From contig NZ_UWOE01000001.1 in the NCBI RefSeq assembly GCF_900604355.1, positions 3,472,001 through 3,536,000 of the forward strand: a stretch of 64,000 bases of DNA, in the 5' to 3' direction. Positions 8,715 to 19,300 of this stretch are shown piece after piece. Position 1 is the stretch's first letter; each line of letters starts with the position of its first letter. The translations under genes and the position numbers were made by a program. Under the pieces are notes generated by a model. The model worked only from the letters and a program-made list of their open reading frames with translations. It was not told the origin of the DNA and did no database searches. The stretch is from Luxibacter massiliensis. GTDB taxonomy: Bacteria; Bacillota; Clostridia; Lachnospirales; Lachnospiraceae.

Positions 8715-9593
8715 TTGACAAATTTAAAGAGAAAATCCACGCCATATCTGTATCTTCTTCCGACAATTATTTTGATGTGCATTTTATTAATTATACCAGT
8801 TGCCATGGTTATCTACTATTCATTTTTTGACAACGTTATTATTAATAAAAACCCTTCATTTGTAGGCTTAAAAAATTATATAGATGTGCTGGCCGACCCG
8901 GTATTTTTAAAATCTATTAGAAATACACTGATTTTTGTTATTGTCAGTATTATCGCACATTTCATTATAGGCATGACCTTTGCAACTATTTTAAACACAC
9001 GGTATCTCAGCAAAAGGACCAAAGGAATCTTCCGTGTCATTTATGCACTGCCCTGGATGTTTACGGCATCTGTAATCGCAATTGTATGGAGGATGGTGCT
9101 GCAGCCAAACGGCGTGCTCAACTACCTCCTCCAAGGCCTGCACATAATCAGTGAAAATGTGGAATGGCTGGGGTCAAGGGATACCGCACTTTTTGCTGTA
9201 ACTCTTATAAATATCTGGTCGGGGTACCCCTTTTATATGATAAGTATCCTGGCCGGGTTACAGGGGATTTCCACAGATTTATACGAGGCCTCTGCCATCG
9301 ACGGGGCAAACTCTGTACAGACATTTTTCCATATAACGATCCCCACATTAAAACCCATCTTAATCAGCCTCCTTATGCTGGATTTTGTTTGGACCCTCCA
9401 GCAGTTCGCTTTAATCTGGATGACCACGGGAGGTGGGCCAGTAAATGCAACTGAAACAATCAGTACATATATTTATAAGCAGGGATTTACAAAGTATGAG
9501 TACTCCATGGCATCTACCGGGGCAGTCATCCTGCTTGTGGTATGTACGGTCATAGGAATCTTCTATGTCAGGCAACAGAAAGCGGGGGATTAA
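8715..9593 (+). CDS. Sugar ABC transporter permease (MalF/UgpA-type)
   Basis: First membrane subunit of the importer, 292 residues with six predicted transmembrane helices, the first spanning about residues 10-32. The EAA loop that docks the ATPase is present: YEASAIDGANSVQTFF near residue 195. The start is the TTG at 8715, preceded by AAGGAG at about 9 nt; no ATG is available before the first helix. The stop codon lies two bases before the next permease start, so the pair is translationally coupled. Confidence 0.92.
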   Translation: MTNLKRKSTPYLYLLPTIILMCILLIIPVAMVIYYSFFDNVIINKNPSFVGLKNYIDVLADPVFLKSIRNTLIFVIVSIIAHFIIGMTFATILNTRYLSKRTKGIFRVIYALPWMFTASVIAIVWRMVLQPNGVLNYLLQGLHIISENVEWLGSRDTALFAVTLINIWSGYPFYMISILAGLQGISTDLYEASAIDGANSVQTFFHITIPTLKPILISLLMLDFVWTLQQFALIWMTTGGGPVNATETISTYIYKQGFTKYEYSMASTGAVILLVVCTVIGIFYVRQQKAGD

Positions 9594-9595
9594 GT

Positions 9596-10432
9596 ATGAT
9601 TGGAAAGAAAAAACTGAGGGTTAAAATACTCATTATTATCCTTCTGGCCATAGGTACAATTTGGGCTGGCTTCCCGGTTTTATGGATGATCCTAAATTCA
9701 TTTAAGCCAAATTCAGAGATTTTCGCATGGCCTCCTACCTGGATTTCAGAGAATTTCAGCTTTGACGCATATAAAGCAATTTTTACAAACCCTGAGCAAG
9801 TCCGCTTCTTTTTAAACAGTTACGCGGTTACGGCCATTGTGGTCATACTTACACTGGTTATCGGAATCCTGGCTTCCTATGCGTTCAGCCGCTTTAACTT
9901 TCCCGGCAAAAGCATGATTAATACAATTATCGTGGCAGTGCAGGCTGTTCCGCCTATTACATTGTTAATTCCCTATGTGAGCCTAATTGTAGGCCTAAGA
10001 CTGTTCAATACATATGGGGCGCTAATTCTTACATATATGGTATTCACACTCCCTTATGCAATTCTCATGACAACAGGGTATTTCAATACCTTGCCCAAAG
10101 AACTTGACGAGGCAGTAATGATCGACGGCGGTTCCAGATTCAGGGCCCTTTGGACAATTCTTGTCCCGACAGCCATCCCCGGACTTGTATCCGTGGGTAT
10201 GTACACTTTTATGCAGGCATATAATGAATACTTGTTCGCACTGGCACTTACTAAGACAAACAATATGCGCACAGTACCTGTGGGAATCAACTTATTAATG
10301 GGGCAGCATGCATATGAATGGAACCAAATGATGGCAATGAGCGTCCTTGGCTCTCTGCCAATCCTACTTTTATTCCTGTTTTTCCAGAAATATTTTATTG
10401 CAGGAATGACGGCAGGGTCAGTCAAAAGCTAG
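9596..10432 (+). CDS. Sugar ABC transporter permease (MalG/UgpE-type)
   Basis: Second membrane subunit of the CUT1 importer, 278 residues. The EAA loop reads ELDEAVMIDGGSRFRALW at about residues 170-187, and the C terminus ends in the typical AGMTAGSVKS. The ATG at 9596 follows a GGGGG ribosome binding site inside the end of the preceding gene; longer frames starting at 9542 overlap that gene and lack such a site. Six transmembrane helices are expected, the first at about residues 10-30. Confidence 0.92.
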   Translation: MIGKKKLRVKILIIILLAIGTIWAGFPVLWMILNSFKPNSEIFAWPPTWISENFSFDAYKAIFTNPEQVRFFLNSYAVTAIVVILTLVIGILASYAFSRFNFPGKSMINTIIVAVQAVPPITLLIPYVSLIVGLRLFNTYGALILTYMVFTLPYAILMTTGYFNTLPKELDEAVMIDGGSRFRALWTILVPTAIPGLVSVGMYTFMQAYNEYLFALALTKTNNMRTVPVGINLLMGQHAYEWNQMMAMSVLGSLPILLLFLFFQKYFIAGMTAGSVKS

Positions 10433-10447
10433 AGAGGGGTGGATAAC

Positions 10448-11764
10448 TTGGATTTGAAAGAAAAGTATATTGAGGCATATAACGCGCTCGATGAGGTGAT
10501 ACAAAGAAGAGTTCAAAATGAGCATTATCCCGCCTTGGGGTATACTAGTAACTTGGATCTTTTATGTGAATTCCAGACAGGCCGTCTAAATACGCTGCTT
10601 GCAGAGCATATGAAGGGCAAAAGGCTATCTGAAATGAAACCCCCGGCAAAAATACATACCATCCAGGAACTTTTGGAGACAGTAGTATATTACTGCTCCC
10701 GTGGAATCGGCGGCGAAGTGGATATAGAAAATACAGAATGCCTGAAAGAGAGTTTTCCCTTTCAATATGGGATAGGAGGGACAGCAGTACAGGCCGCGCT
10801 GGCGCTTAATGCAGTAGGATGCCCCTCAGTTGTACACTTGACAGATGATTCAAGAGAAGTATGCACAATACTCAATACGCCTTTTGTACACACAGTCTCC
10901 CAGGAAGGGCAGCTTATACACACGGATAAGATTGCACAGACAAATGAACAAGAACCCCATTTTATTATTCAATTTAAAAAGGGAGATAAAATTTGCCTTG
11001 AAGGGCAGGTAATAGAAATCCCATGCTCAAACCGGCTGATCCTGACTAAAATTACAGTAAACGAGTTCGTACCGTTTTATAAGCCATATTTTAGGTGGGT
11101 AGAAGATCATGCGCCAAAAGTAAGCAGTAATGTACTTTCAAGCTTTAACGCCCTCCTGGATGCAGAGGTTCTTAAGGAACATCTGGATTTTGTCAGAGGC
11201 CATATAGAGAGGTACAAAAAGAACAACCCAAAAGGAATCGTATTTTTTGAAGATGCCCACTATCATGACATTCATGTGAAAAGGCTGTGCCTGGAAAGCA
11301 TATATTCCTGCATTGATATTGTAAGTTTAAACGAAGAAGAACTAAGTTACACATTAAATAAAATGTATCAATTTGAAGTGGATACCGGCGACATATATTC
11401 TTGTGTAAAAGGCGCCAAATATATCAGGGAAAATTTCAAAGTGAGAAAAGGCGTCATTATCCATACTAAGGATTATTCCATGTATGTGGGGGATCCACTG
11501 GACTTTGACATTGAGAGAGGACTTATGTATGGCAACATGATGGCGACCGCAAAAGCGGCGAAGGGTTCCTATGGGGGCCATAGGCAGATAAAAGAAATCC
11601 TAGGATATGAATTAAGCGAAAAGGGATTAAAGTACTATCAGGAACTTAAAAACAGTAAATACGCTGAAGAATCGGTTCTAGTCCCGTCCAAATACCTGGA
11701 CCGCCCAAAGTATACAATCGGCCTTGGCGACTCCTTTGTCGGAGGAGTCCAGATATGTTTTTAA
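10448..11764 (+). CDS. ADP-dependent sugar kinase (ADP-PFK/glucokinase family)
   Basis: Member of the ADP-specific phosphofructokinase/glucokinase family (ribokinase fold), which uses ADP rather than ATP as phosphate donor. Seen: an N-terminal YTSNLDLLCEF substrate-side segment, GGTAVQAALAL, a VSLNEEELSYTLN block matching the family NEEE region, and the C-terminal catalytic IGLGDSFVGG with the base aspartate. Length is 438 residues from the TTG at 10448, which has GAGGGG at 8 nt; a GTG at 10439 overlaps that site and is less likely. It sits between importer and aldolase genes, so it probably phosphorylates the imported or isomerised sugar. These kinases are best known from archaea and are uncommon in bacterial sugar operons. 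The acceptor sugar is not determined. Confidence 0.82.
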   Translation: MDLKEKYIEAYNALDEVIQRRVQNEHYPALGYTSNLDLLCEFQTGRLNTLLAEHMKGKRLSEMKPPAKIHTIQELLETVVYYCSRGIGGEVDIENTECLKESFPFQYGIGGTAVQAALALNAVGCPSVVHLTDDSREVCTILNTPFVHTVSQEGQLIHTDKIAQTNEQEPHFIIQFKKGDKICLEGQVIEIPCSNRLILTKITVNEFVPFYKPYFRWVEDHAPKVSSNVLSSFNALLDAEVLKEHLDFVRGHIERYKKNNPKGIVFFEDAHYHDIHVKRLCLESIYSCIDIVSLNEEELSYTLNKMYQFEVDTGDIYSCVKGAKYIRENFKVRKGVIIHTKDYSMYVGDPLDFDIERGLMYGNMMATAKAAKGSYGGHRQIKEILGYELSEKGLKYYQELKNSKYAEESVLVPSKYLDRPKYTIGLGDSFVGGVQICF

Positions 11765-11798
11765 TATAAAAATCTTAACTAAATGGAGGTAATAAATT

Positions 11799-12662
11799 AT
11801 GTTAATGAATATGAGTGAAATACTATCAGTGGCTAAAGAACACAAATTTGCGCTGCCAGCGTTTAATATCAGTGATTATTCCATGTTTCTTGGAATTATG
11901 GATATATGCGAGGAAACAAACTCACCGGTAATTATCGAAATACACCCTGATGAATTAAGTTTTATCGGGCCTGAGATGGTAACAGCTATCAAGGAAAGGG
12001 CATATAAGTCCCCTGTTCCTGTATGCATCCACTTAGACCACTGCGGGGATTTCGGAAAAATCATCTGGGCAATCCAGAGCGGCTTTACTTCTGTAATGTT
12101 CGACGGGGCAGAGCTTTCCTTTGAAGATAATATAAAAGGAACTAAAAAGGTAGTCGAGGCAGCCCATCCAGTCCATGTATCTGTCGAAGCTGAATTAGGG
12201 ACAATCGGTTCCCTGGAGCCTGAAGACTTAGAGGGCGGTACTGCAGCTATTATCTATACGGATCCTGAGGATGCGGCTAAATTTGTAAAAGAGACTGGCG
12301 TTGACACACTGGCAATAGCAATTGGAACATGCCATGGCCTGTACCCGGCTGGTATGAAACCAGAATTAAAACTTGATATCCTCAAAGAAATTGAAGCAAA
12401 AGTTAATGTACCCTTAGTACTTCATGGGGGTTCCAACAATCCAGATAAAGAGATCGGAGAGTCTGTCACTCTCGGAATTAATAAAATTAATATTTCCTCT
12501 GATATTAAAGCGGCCTACTTCCAGAAGATGAGAGAAGTGCTCCAGGATCAGGGATTAAGAGAACCTAATGTAATTGAACCCATTTGTATAGAAGCAATGA
12601 AAGAAGTGGCAGAGCACAAACTTGAACTCTTCCAGACAATCGGGAAAGCGTCTTTATACTAA
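11799..12662 (+). CDS. Class II fructose-bisphosphate aldolase family protein
   Basis: Zinc-dependent ketose-bisphosphate aldolase of the FbaA/GatY/KbaY group, 287 residues. Metal and catalytic residues are visible: HLDHCGDF (about residues 78-85, catalytic Asp and zinc His), the EAELGTIG loop, GTCHGLYP and VLHGGSNN carrying the other two histidines. Closeness to GatY/KbaY or FbaA cannot be decided by eye. A GGAGG site precedes the ATG by 9 nt. It follows the ADP-dependent kinase by 34 bp and probably cleaves that enzyme's product to dihydroxyacetone phosphate and an aldehyde. Confidence 0.9.
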   Translation: MLMNMSEILSVAKEHKFALPAFNISDYSMFLGIMDICEETNSPVIIEIHPDELSFIGPEMVTAIKERAYKSPVPVCIHLDHCGDFGKIIWAIQSGFTSVMFDGAELSFEDNIKGTKKVVEAAHPVHVSVEAELGTIGSLEPEDLEGGTAAIIYTDPEDAAKFVKETGVDTLAIAIGTCHGLYPAGMKPELKLDILKEIEAKVNVPLVLHGGSNNPDKEIGESVTLGINKINISSDIKAAYFQKMREVLQDQGLREPNVIEPICIEAMKEVAEHKLELFQTIGKASLY

Positions 12663-12719
12663 TAATAACTTATGCTATAATAATGACAGCAAATAATTGT
12701 TATGGCAGGTGTATGAATT

Positions 12720-13580
12720 GTGGATAAAAGTGACGGAAAAGGAAACATTTTAGCAAGGGAAGTATTTCAGGTTATCAGAGAGCAATATGACCACATTTTT
12801 TCAGCGGAGCGAAAAGTAGCGGATTATATTCTGCAGAACCCTCAAAAAGCGGTGGATTCTAATGTATCGGAGCTGGCAAAGGCCAGCGGCGTCAGTGATG
12901 CCACCGTTGTCAGGATGTGCCATCACATAGGATACAGCGGCTATTACCAATTCCGAATAACGCTGGCCAGGGACTTAGGGAGAGAACAATATGCAGACCC
13001 AACCCCCATACAGGGGAAGGGCGCGGTACAGCAGATATTTAATGAATACGCCGAGACACTGAGGAACATAGGCCGTACAATTAATTCAGATGTTATGTGG
13101 AACTGTGTAAATCTGCTAAAAACTTGTAAGCAGGCACATATTATGGCCGTAGGCAATACAAGTCCGCTGGCACAATATATGGGGTTCCGCCTCGGAAGGC
13201 TGGGCATTAAGAGTACGTATAATGTGGCTCCAGAATATTTTCTCAATCATATTAACCTGGCCGATGACGGGGATATTCTTGTTGCCATTACCCAGTCCGG
13301 AACCTCCAGGCAGGTTATCCAGGGGATGGAGCTTGGAAAGGAAAAGAACCTTAAAAGTATTGCCATTACAGCATATGCCCAGTCACCGGTTTCCAATTTA
13401 GCCGATTACGTCCTCTTATCCACAAGTAAAGAAGAATCCTTTAACTATTATAAAGGGTATGCACATTTAAATGAAACTGCCGTGATCGATGCTCTGCTCA
13501 ATTTTGTCACAAACGAAGAATTAATTAAGATAAGACATGCAGACAAACCAGAGATTATTCTGTCAGAATATAAAATATAA
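12720..13580 (+). CDS. MurR/RpiR-family transcriptional regulator
   Basis: Regulator with an N-terminal HTH of the RpiR type (VSELAKASGVSDATVVRMC at about residues 52-70) and a C-terminal SIS domain for binding a phosphorylated sugar (ILVAITQSGTSRQVIQGM, about residues 184-201). Length (286 residues) is typical. The likely start is the GTG at 12720, since the only nearby ATG opens a frame with an immediate stop. It lies inside the cluster, 57 bp after the aldolase, and is the obvious local regulator, probably responding to a sugar phosphate made by the kinase. Confidence 0.9.
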   Translation: MDKSDGKGNILAREVFQVIREQYDHIFSAERKVADYILQNPQKAVDSNVSELAKASGVSDATVVRMCHHIGYSGYYQFRITLARDLGREQYADPTPIQGKGAVQQIFNEYAETLRNIGRTINSDVMWNCVNLLKTCKQAHIMAVGNTSPLAQYMGFRLGRLGIKSTYNVAPEYFLNHINLADDGDILVAITQSGTSRQVIQGMELGKEKNLKSIAITAYAQSPVSNLADYVLLSTSKEESFNYYKGYAHLNETAVIDALLNFVTNEELIKIRHADKPEIILSEYKI

Positions 13581-13660
13581 TCGTACTGCCGAAAGAACCA
13601 TCCAGCAGATGGCATGTTCTGTTTCGCGTCAGTTCTTTGAAGATAAGGAGAATCAAAGAT

Positions 13661-14353
13661 ATGAAACGTTCAAAAATTAATAAGGTCATAAAGGATATGG
13701 AGGCATTAATCAACCAGCATGGTTTTGAGATTCCTCCCTTTGCTAAATGGACCCCAAAAGATTGGGGGCACATAGGACATGAATACGATGAGGTCCGGGA
13801 CAACTGCCTTGGCTGGGATATCACAGATTACGGCCTTGGCAGCTTTGATAAGATTGGATTTTCACTGCTTACAATCCGCAATGGCAACCAGAAAAGGCCT
13901 AAAGAGTATCCAAAGCCATATGCAGAGAAGCTCCTTATGCTTTACGAAGGGCAGACGGCGCCTATGCACTACCATTGGAGTAAGATGGAAGACATCATTA
14001 ACCGGGGAGGCAACGATATTTACATTACTGTATACAACGGGGATGAGGATGGCAGTATGCTGGGCACAGATGTGACTGTATATTCTGACGGAAAAAAAGA
14101 ATCCGTCCCTGCAGGAACTAAAGTGCTTCTGAAGCCGGGACAAAGTATTACAATTACCCCCTATATGTACCATGACTTCACCGTACCCGACACAGGAGGG
14201 CCTGTCCTGCTTGGTGAAGTCTCTATGTGCAATGACGACGAGCATGATAACCGCTTTTATGAACCCATCGGGCGTTTTCCAGAGGTGGAAGAAGATGAGC
14301 CTCCATACCGTCTGCTCTGTAATGAGTACCCCGCCGCAAAACAGGCAGAGTGA
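13661..14353 (+). CDS. D-lyxose/D-mannose-type sugar isomerase (cupin)
   Basis: Cupin-fold aldose-ketose isomerase of the D-lyxose isomerase family, 230 residues. The metal site is recognisable: MHYHWSKMEDIINRGG (two histidines plus glutamate, about residues 107-122) and MYHDFTVP with the last histidine near residue 176. Family members interconvert D-lyxose and D-xylulose and often D-mannose and D-fructose. The ATG at 13661 has AAGGAG at 10 nt; an upstream TTG at 13637 has none. It is the last gene before the convergent terminator. With the kinase and aldolase it suggests a route from aldose to ketose to phosphoketose to triose phosphate. Confidence 0.85.
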   Translation: MKRSKINKVIKDMEALINQHGFEIPPFAKWTPKDWGHIGHEYDEVRDNCLGWDITDYGLGSFDKIGFSLLTIRNGNQKRPKEYPKPYAEKLLMLYEGQTAPMHYHWSKMEDIINRGGNDIYITVYNGDEDGSMLGTDVTVYSDGKKESVPAGTKVLLKPGQSITITPYMYHDFTVPDTGGPVLLGEVSMCNDDEHDNRFYEPIGRFPEVEEDEPPYRLLCNEYPAAKQAE

Positions 14354-14364
14354 CAGGCCCACAG

Positions 14365-14413
14365 CCAGAAACCTCCCCGTGCACTGCCCCGCAGTATAAG
14401 GGGAGGTTTCTGG
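14365..14413. terminator. Bidirectional terminator between convergent clusters
   Basis: Perfect 14-bp stem CCAGAAACCTCCCC / GGGGAGGTTTCTGG around a 21-nt loop, between the isomerase stop and the stop of the convergent 2-hydroxyacid dehydrogenase. It can end transcription from both sides. Confidence 0.85.
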
Positions 14414-14425
14414 CCGTAGTCTCTG

Positions 14426-15376
14426 TCATACTAGTCTGTTTTCTGGCTCCTTGCCTTCAAACACACTGAGCAGTGCTTTTGCAGTCACAATAGAAGTGGT
14501 CTCACAATTTTCATACGTCTCGGCAGATACATGGGGCGTAGCAATATAATTATCAAATCCGAACAATTTCCCTTTTGTATCCACAGGCTCCTGTTCAAAT
14601 ACATCTGTTCCAAATCCGCCGATTTTCCCGCTTTTTAACCCCTCCGCCACATCGGCCTCCTTCACAATGCTCCCTCTTGCAGTGTTTACAATCAGTACTC
14701 CATCCTTCATCAATGAAATTGTCTTCCTGCAGATTAGATGTTCTGTTTCCTTAGATGCAGGTAGATGCAGGGAAATAATATCTGAGTCCCTAAGCACATC
14801 CTCCATAGAGGCCATCCTGACCCCCAACCTGTCCGCCTCTTCCTGGTCTGGGTATTTATCATATGCACTCATCTCTGTACCAAATCCTTTGAGCCTCAGC
14901 GCTACATTTTTTGCTATCGCGCCAAATCCCAGGAATCCAATTTTACAGCTTCTCAGTTCATGGAACATGGGCCTTGGCCACTCTCCCCTGCGGACTGCCC
15001 TGTCCATTTCAGGCACTCTTCTCATAAGGGCAAACATCAGGGCAATGGCCTGTTCTGCCACAGCAGAAGAATTAATTCCAGGACTATTGCACACCACAAT
15101 CCCATGTCCCTCTGCTGCTTTTAAATCTATATTATCCACGCCCACGCCAAACCTGGCCATTGCCTTCAGCTTCGGGGCCAAGCAGAATATATCCTCATTC
15201 CATGTATCTACGCCCACAACCACCCCATCTATATCTTTTACAATATCCTTCAATTCCTTGTATGTATATGGCCTGCCGTGGGGATTTTCCAAAATTTCAC
15301 ACCCAGCGTCTTCTAATATTTTCTTTCCAGCCTGACAATACTTTGAGTAGTTTGTCGCCGTCACCAATATTTTCAT
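14426..15376 (-). CDS. D-2-hydroxyacid dehydrogenase (SerA-like)
   Basis: NAD-dependent D-isomer 2-hydroxyacid dehydrogenase, 316 residues. Rossmann fold: KIGFLGFGAIAKNVA (about residues 144-158). The catalytic triad is in place: Arg in NTARGSIV, Glu in the EQEP segment and His in ATPHVSAET. There is no C-terminal ACT domain, so biosynthetic PGDH is less likely than a catabolic hydroxyacid or 2-keto-acid reductase. It is the last gene of a nine-gene minus-strand cluster, and its ATG overlaps the stop codon of the DHDPS-family gene (ATGA). In this context it may oxidise or reduce a sugar-acid intermediate. Confidence 0.9.
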   Translation of the reverse strand: MKILVTATNYSKYCQAGKKILEDAGCEILENPHGRPYTYKELKDIVKDIDGVVVGVDTWNEDIFCLAPKLKAMARFGVGVDNIDLKAAEGHGIVVCNSPGINSSAVAEQAIALMFALMRRVPEMDRAVRRGEWPRPMFHELRSCKIGFLGFGAIAKNVALRLKGFGTEMSAYDKYPDQEEADRLGVRMASMEDVLRDSDIISLHLPASKETEHLICRKTISLMKDGVLIVNTARGSIVKEADVAEGLKSGKIGGFGTDVFEQEPVDTKGKLFGFDNYIATPHVSAETYENCETTSIVTAKALLSVFEGKEPENRLV

Positions 15377-16290
15377 GTCAATCTCCTTATAAAATCTGTC
15401 ATCCTCATAAGCTGATCTACTTCCAGCTTTCCAGTATCAGTGAGAAGAGAAGGCGCTTTTACCCGGGTATAGACCGAATGAAAGTTTTCCATTTTAACCT
15501 GGGCATACTTTGCATTCACAGGATATACCTGGCGTTCAATCAGTGATGCTATTGTCAGGAAATCTGCAACTGTACGTGCCTTTTGGGGATATTTGTTATA
15601 ACTTCTGCAGAGCCAGACATACAGATCGGGATGAAAATTGGCCATCACCCCGCTGAAACCACTGCACCCCATCTCCAGGGACTCTATAAGCGTAGATGAG
15701 TTTGCGTTAAACAGCTTCAGCCCGCTGCCTTTTATCTGCGTAAGCTTTTCCCGAATATTCTCAAGGTCACAGCTTGTGTCTTTTATAAAATAAAACCGGC
15801 CCGTATCGGCGCACCATTTTAAAAGCTCCGGTGCTATGATTCTTTTATATGGATACGGGCATTCATAAAAGCCGAGGGGAATATCCTTTGGAAGCCTAAG
15901 GAGCAGCTTTTTTAGGTTTTCAAGCCACACATCATCACCTTCATTTTCAGCGGCCAGCCTGTTGGTGAGAAGAATCAATGCATCCACACCTGTCTGGGCC
16001 ACTGCATTTAACTCCTTTACCTGATCCTCAAAGGAGTCCGATATATGCCCCGACGCTACCACAGGCACCTTCCCCGCCGCCTTTTCCTTTACAAACCGGG
16101 CAATCTTCACCCGCTCTTCCAATGATAAAAAAAACATCTCACTGGACTGGCAGACTGCAAAGAGTCCTGCCACACCATGGCCAATATACCATCTTGTCAG
16201 CTTTTCAAGTGCCTTATAATCAACCTTATTATTTTCTGTAAAAGGAGTCAGCATAACAGGCCATACTCCATCACTAAAATGCTTTTCCAT
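15373..16290 (-). CDS. DHDPS/N-acetylneuraminate lyase-family aldolase
   Basis: TIM-barrel Schiff-base aldolase of the DapA/NanA superfamily, 305 residues. The Schiff-base lysine is in YFIKDTSCD, and the GFYECPYPY segment holds the conserved catalytic tyrosine. Such enzymes outside lysine synthesis usually cleave 2-keto-3-deoxy sugar acids to pyruvate and an aldehyde, which fits a glycoside-catabolic operon. The start is the ATG at 16290 with an AAGGAAGGA site; a longer frame from 16404 would overlap the glycoside hydrolase and has no ribosome binding site. It overlaps the next gene by four bases, so the two are coupled. Confidence 0.88.
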   Translation of the reverse strand: MEKHFSDGVWPVMLTPFTENNKVDYKALEKLTRWYIGHGVAGLFAVCQSSEMFFLSLEERVKIARFVKEKAAGKVPVVASGHISDSFEDQVKELNAVAQTGVDALILLTNRLAAENEGDDVWLENLKKLLLRLPKDIPLGFYECPYPYKRIIAPELLKWCADTGRFYFIKDTSCDLENIREKLTQIKGSGLKLFNANSSTLIESLEMGCSGFSGVMANFHPDLYVWLCRSYNKYPQKARTVADFLTIASLIERQVYPVNAKYAQVKMENFHSVYTRVKAPSLLTDTGKLEVDQLMRMTDFIRRLT

Positions 16291-16342
16291 CTTCCATCCT
16301 TCCTTCCGGCCGGCCAAAAAGCCACTATCATATATTCCTGGG

Positions 16343-19300
16343 TTATTGCTTAATATAGAACAGGGGTGTTGTGAGGAGCCCCATTTCTTTAAGCTGGTAC
16401 TCATAGCTCCATTTATTTAATGTTGTCCTCCACAAATTCGGGCCATACCATTTCTCTGCCGCATCTGCATTATGTACTGCGCCAAATGCGTTTATTCTGT
16501 TGCCAAAAACTTTAATACGTACATGATGCTTTCCCTTTTCTATCCTTCCACAGTCGATACGGTAGGGAGCCAAAATCAAATTTTTCCACCCCTTCTGGCC
16601 TACCTGCACCTGCACCAGGGCCCCTCTGTAGTGGGACGCTTCAATCCACAGGCTTCCCCCCTCTGTATCCACGGCTGTTTCGTAAATCATGTTTCCCGCA
16701 TAAAAGGGGAATCCCTGGGTTGTAAGGTCGCCATAGTACAATCTCTCCGGCAGGGCCGTAATGACCTTTTTCCGTCCCCAAACCCTGACTCCAAACTGCC
16801 CCAGAATATAATACCACTCTATATTTGTCTTTCTGCCAAATGGTATATGCAGCTCAAATATCGTATCTCCCTTTGTTAAGCCTGGAATTTTACACCTCCG
16901 GATACTTTTATCTACATACCATCCGCAATCTTTAAAATCTACGCTTCTCCCATTTATGTAAATATTAGATCTGTCCAGGTTCTCCCCGGCCAGCTCTATC
17001 TTACCCATATCTATTTCTGAAGAAACCGTAAACCTGAGTTTTAATACATGCCCTTCCTTCTCCCCTTCCCCTTCTGTCCAGGGTTGGGCCAGGGCTTCCA
17101 TCCTCTTTGGATACTCCAGTTTCTGACGAAAATAATTATCGATTCTCAGCAGCTCTTCTTCCTGCTGCCAGGGGCCGCTGTCAAAAGCATACTCTGCCAG
17201 ATCCAGGAGGCAGCAATTATCCTCCTCCAGTACATAGCCTTGTGGCTGTGGCAAATAACGGGGATTTTTAAGCGGCATACATTCCTGGCCTATACATTCC
17301 CCCTCTGGCTGGACATGCCCCACATCCCCTTCCCCATTCACACGCCCTGTATCCAGCTTAAAAAGCAGGCTGCCATGGGCCGACGTATATGCTGTAATCA
17401 CTGTGCATCCATCTATATACTCTGCTTTTACCTTCCGTACATTCCCATCTGCCGTGTCCCACAGGCTGGGGATATATTCTCCTTTTACTGTAATTCTTAA
17501 TTTCTCCGTATATGTAATATGCTCATTTACAGGTTTATTGACATGGCAGAGGAACAGCCAGTCATGGTCTTTCTCCTTACGCATCTGATAAAACATATTG
17601 TTGGTTCTGGTTCCGTTTTCGCGGTGCTTCATACGGGTAGGGTCTGTCCCGTCCACGGGCACAGACGACACATCTACTTTCCGGTATTTTTCCAGAGCCT
17701 CAATCAGTTCTGAAGAATTGTACCCAATCTGCTCACACTGGGCAGCCAATGCAGCGGGCAGGGGACTTTTGCACCCATCCAGATACTCCGGTTCCTTTCC
17801 CATGAAAATCACATGCCCTCCGGCCTCCCTGAATGCTCTTAGCCGCTCGTATGTGTTTCTCCTTAAAGTGGTACAGGCCGGAACAATCACTGTCCGGTAC
17901 TCCATTTCTCCCATAACAAACCCGTCCCCTTCCTGGGCCTGTCCCTCCTCTGCCAGGACAGCTTCTGATATGAAGTCAAAATCCAGGAGTCCGTACAGCA
18001 GCCACTGAATAATATTTTCAAAGTTTGTTTCCAGCATTTGTCTTACAGCGGCAGTCTGGCTAACGCATCCCCAGTATAACCAGTAAGATTCAACAGGATG
18101 GATGACAGCAATATCCACAGAGGGTTTTCCCCTGGTCAGTACGGTATTCAGCCTTGCAAAGTGATCCTCTATTGTGCTGTATTCCTTATACCAGGGTGAC
18201 TGATACCCAATACTGGCCGGATAATCTCTTTTTGCCTCTCCCTCCATAGAAGCCCATGTAAGATGGGGGACTCTGACAGTTACTCCCAAAGCTGCCTGCC
18301 AGTCCCCGGCAAGCTTATGGTTCCTAAAATCAAAGTCCCATCCTGTCACCCCATATATTTCGCTTGTACATCCCTCCCGCCCCATCTGGCGGGCAATGCT
18401 CTGGGCCTGTTTTGCTGTAGAAAACTCCCTCCTGTCACAGAGCATATCAATTCCCGGCAGTGTAAAGGCTTTCAGGGGCCTCATCACCTCGCCTGCAGCC
18501 ACTGTCTGTGAGTACAGGGTCCATTCATTCATCATATGTCCTGTCAGCGCCAGATTGTGACCCTCACACCAGGCTCCCACCTGATCTCCAAAAGCCTCTG
18601 AAAAGCGTTCGCACACATGCCTGTGATATAGGTATCTTATTTGGGAGACCTCCCCCTTCCCCCTCTCCCAGATAAGCTCTGGCAGATGTGCCAGTACAGA
18701 TACTCCATACTTTCCTTTAAAAGAGGACTCAAAGTCATCGGTAAAGGGCAGTACCACTGGTTTCTCTTCGAAAGGGCCAAAAAGAATTTCTTTATGGCCC
18801 GTCTGAGGTTCGTCCGTAAATATGGCAGGGATTGTTTTCCCAAAGTCTTTTCCCAGGCGGGCGGCATACTTTTCGTGGGTAAGCCTGATAAACTCTCCTA
18901 TGGCCTCTTTGTCCATAGTATTTACATATGCCTGGTTGTTAAACCAGGGGGTATCCCCCGATACTTCCAGCCATGCTGACCAAACAGACCTACGGGTTAC
19001 ATTCTTGTCTGATAAAGCTTTTATATGGCTGTCCCCGTGCACGCTGCCGCACTCTTCCCCGCTGATCCTTGTGTATCTTTTCAAATACCCTTCCTTATCC
19101 AGGATAACTTCATAATGGCCCAAAAGAGTTCTCTCACTGCTTCTGACAGCCTTGGCGGCTGCCATATAACCTTCCTCTGCCTCCTGGCAAAACCCATATG
19201 GCTCCCATACAAGGAACCGGGAACGGAATTTACTGTTCTTGGTGACGCCCCCTCCGGCAGTGCCGGAAGGCCATCTGTCCTCATCATAGAGCCAGCAAAG

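Noticed and set aside
14667..15335. Long plus-strand ORF (222 codons)
   Set aside because: Antisense to the 2-hydroxyacid dehydrogenase; its translation is Ser/Pro/Ile-rich with no family likeness, and it lacks a ribosome binding site.
16290..16404. Upstream start for the DHDPS-family gene
   Set aside because: It would overlap the glycoside hydrolase gene and has no ribosome binding site, whereas the ATG at 16290 has a strong one and matches the family N terminus.
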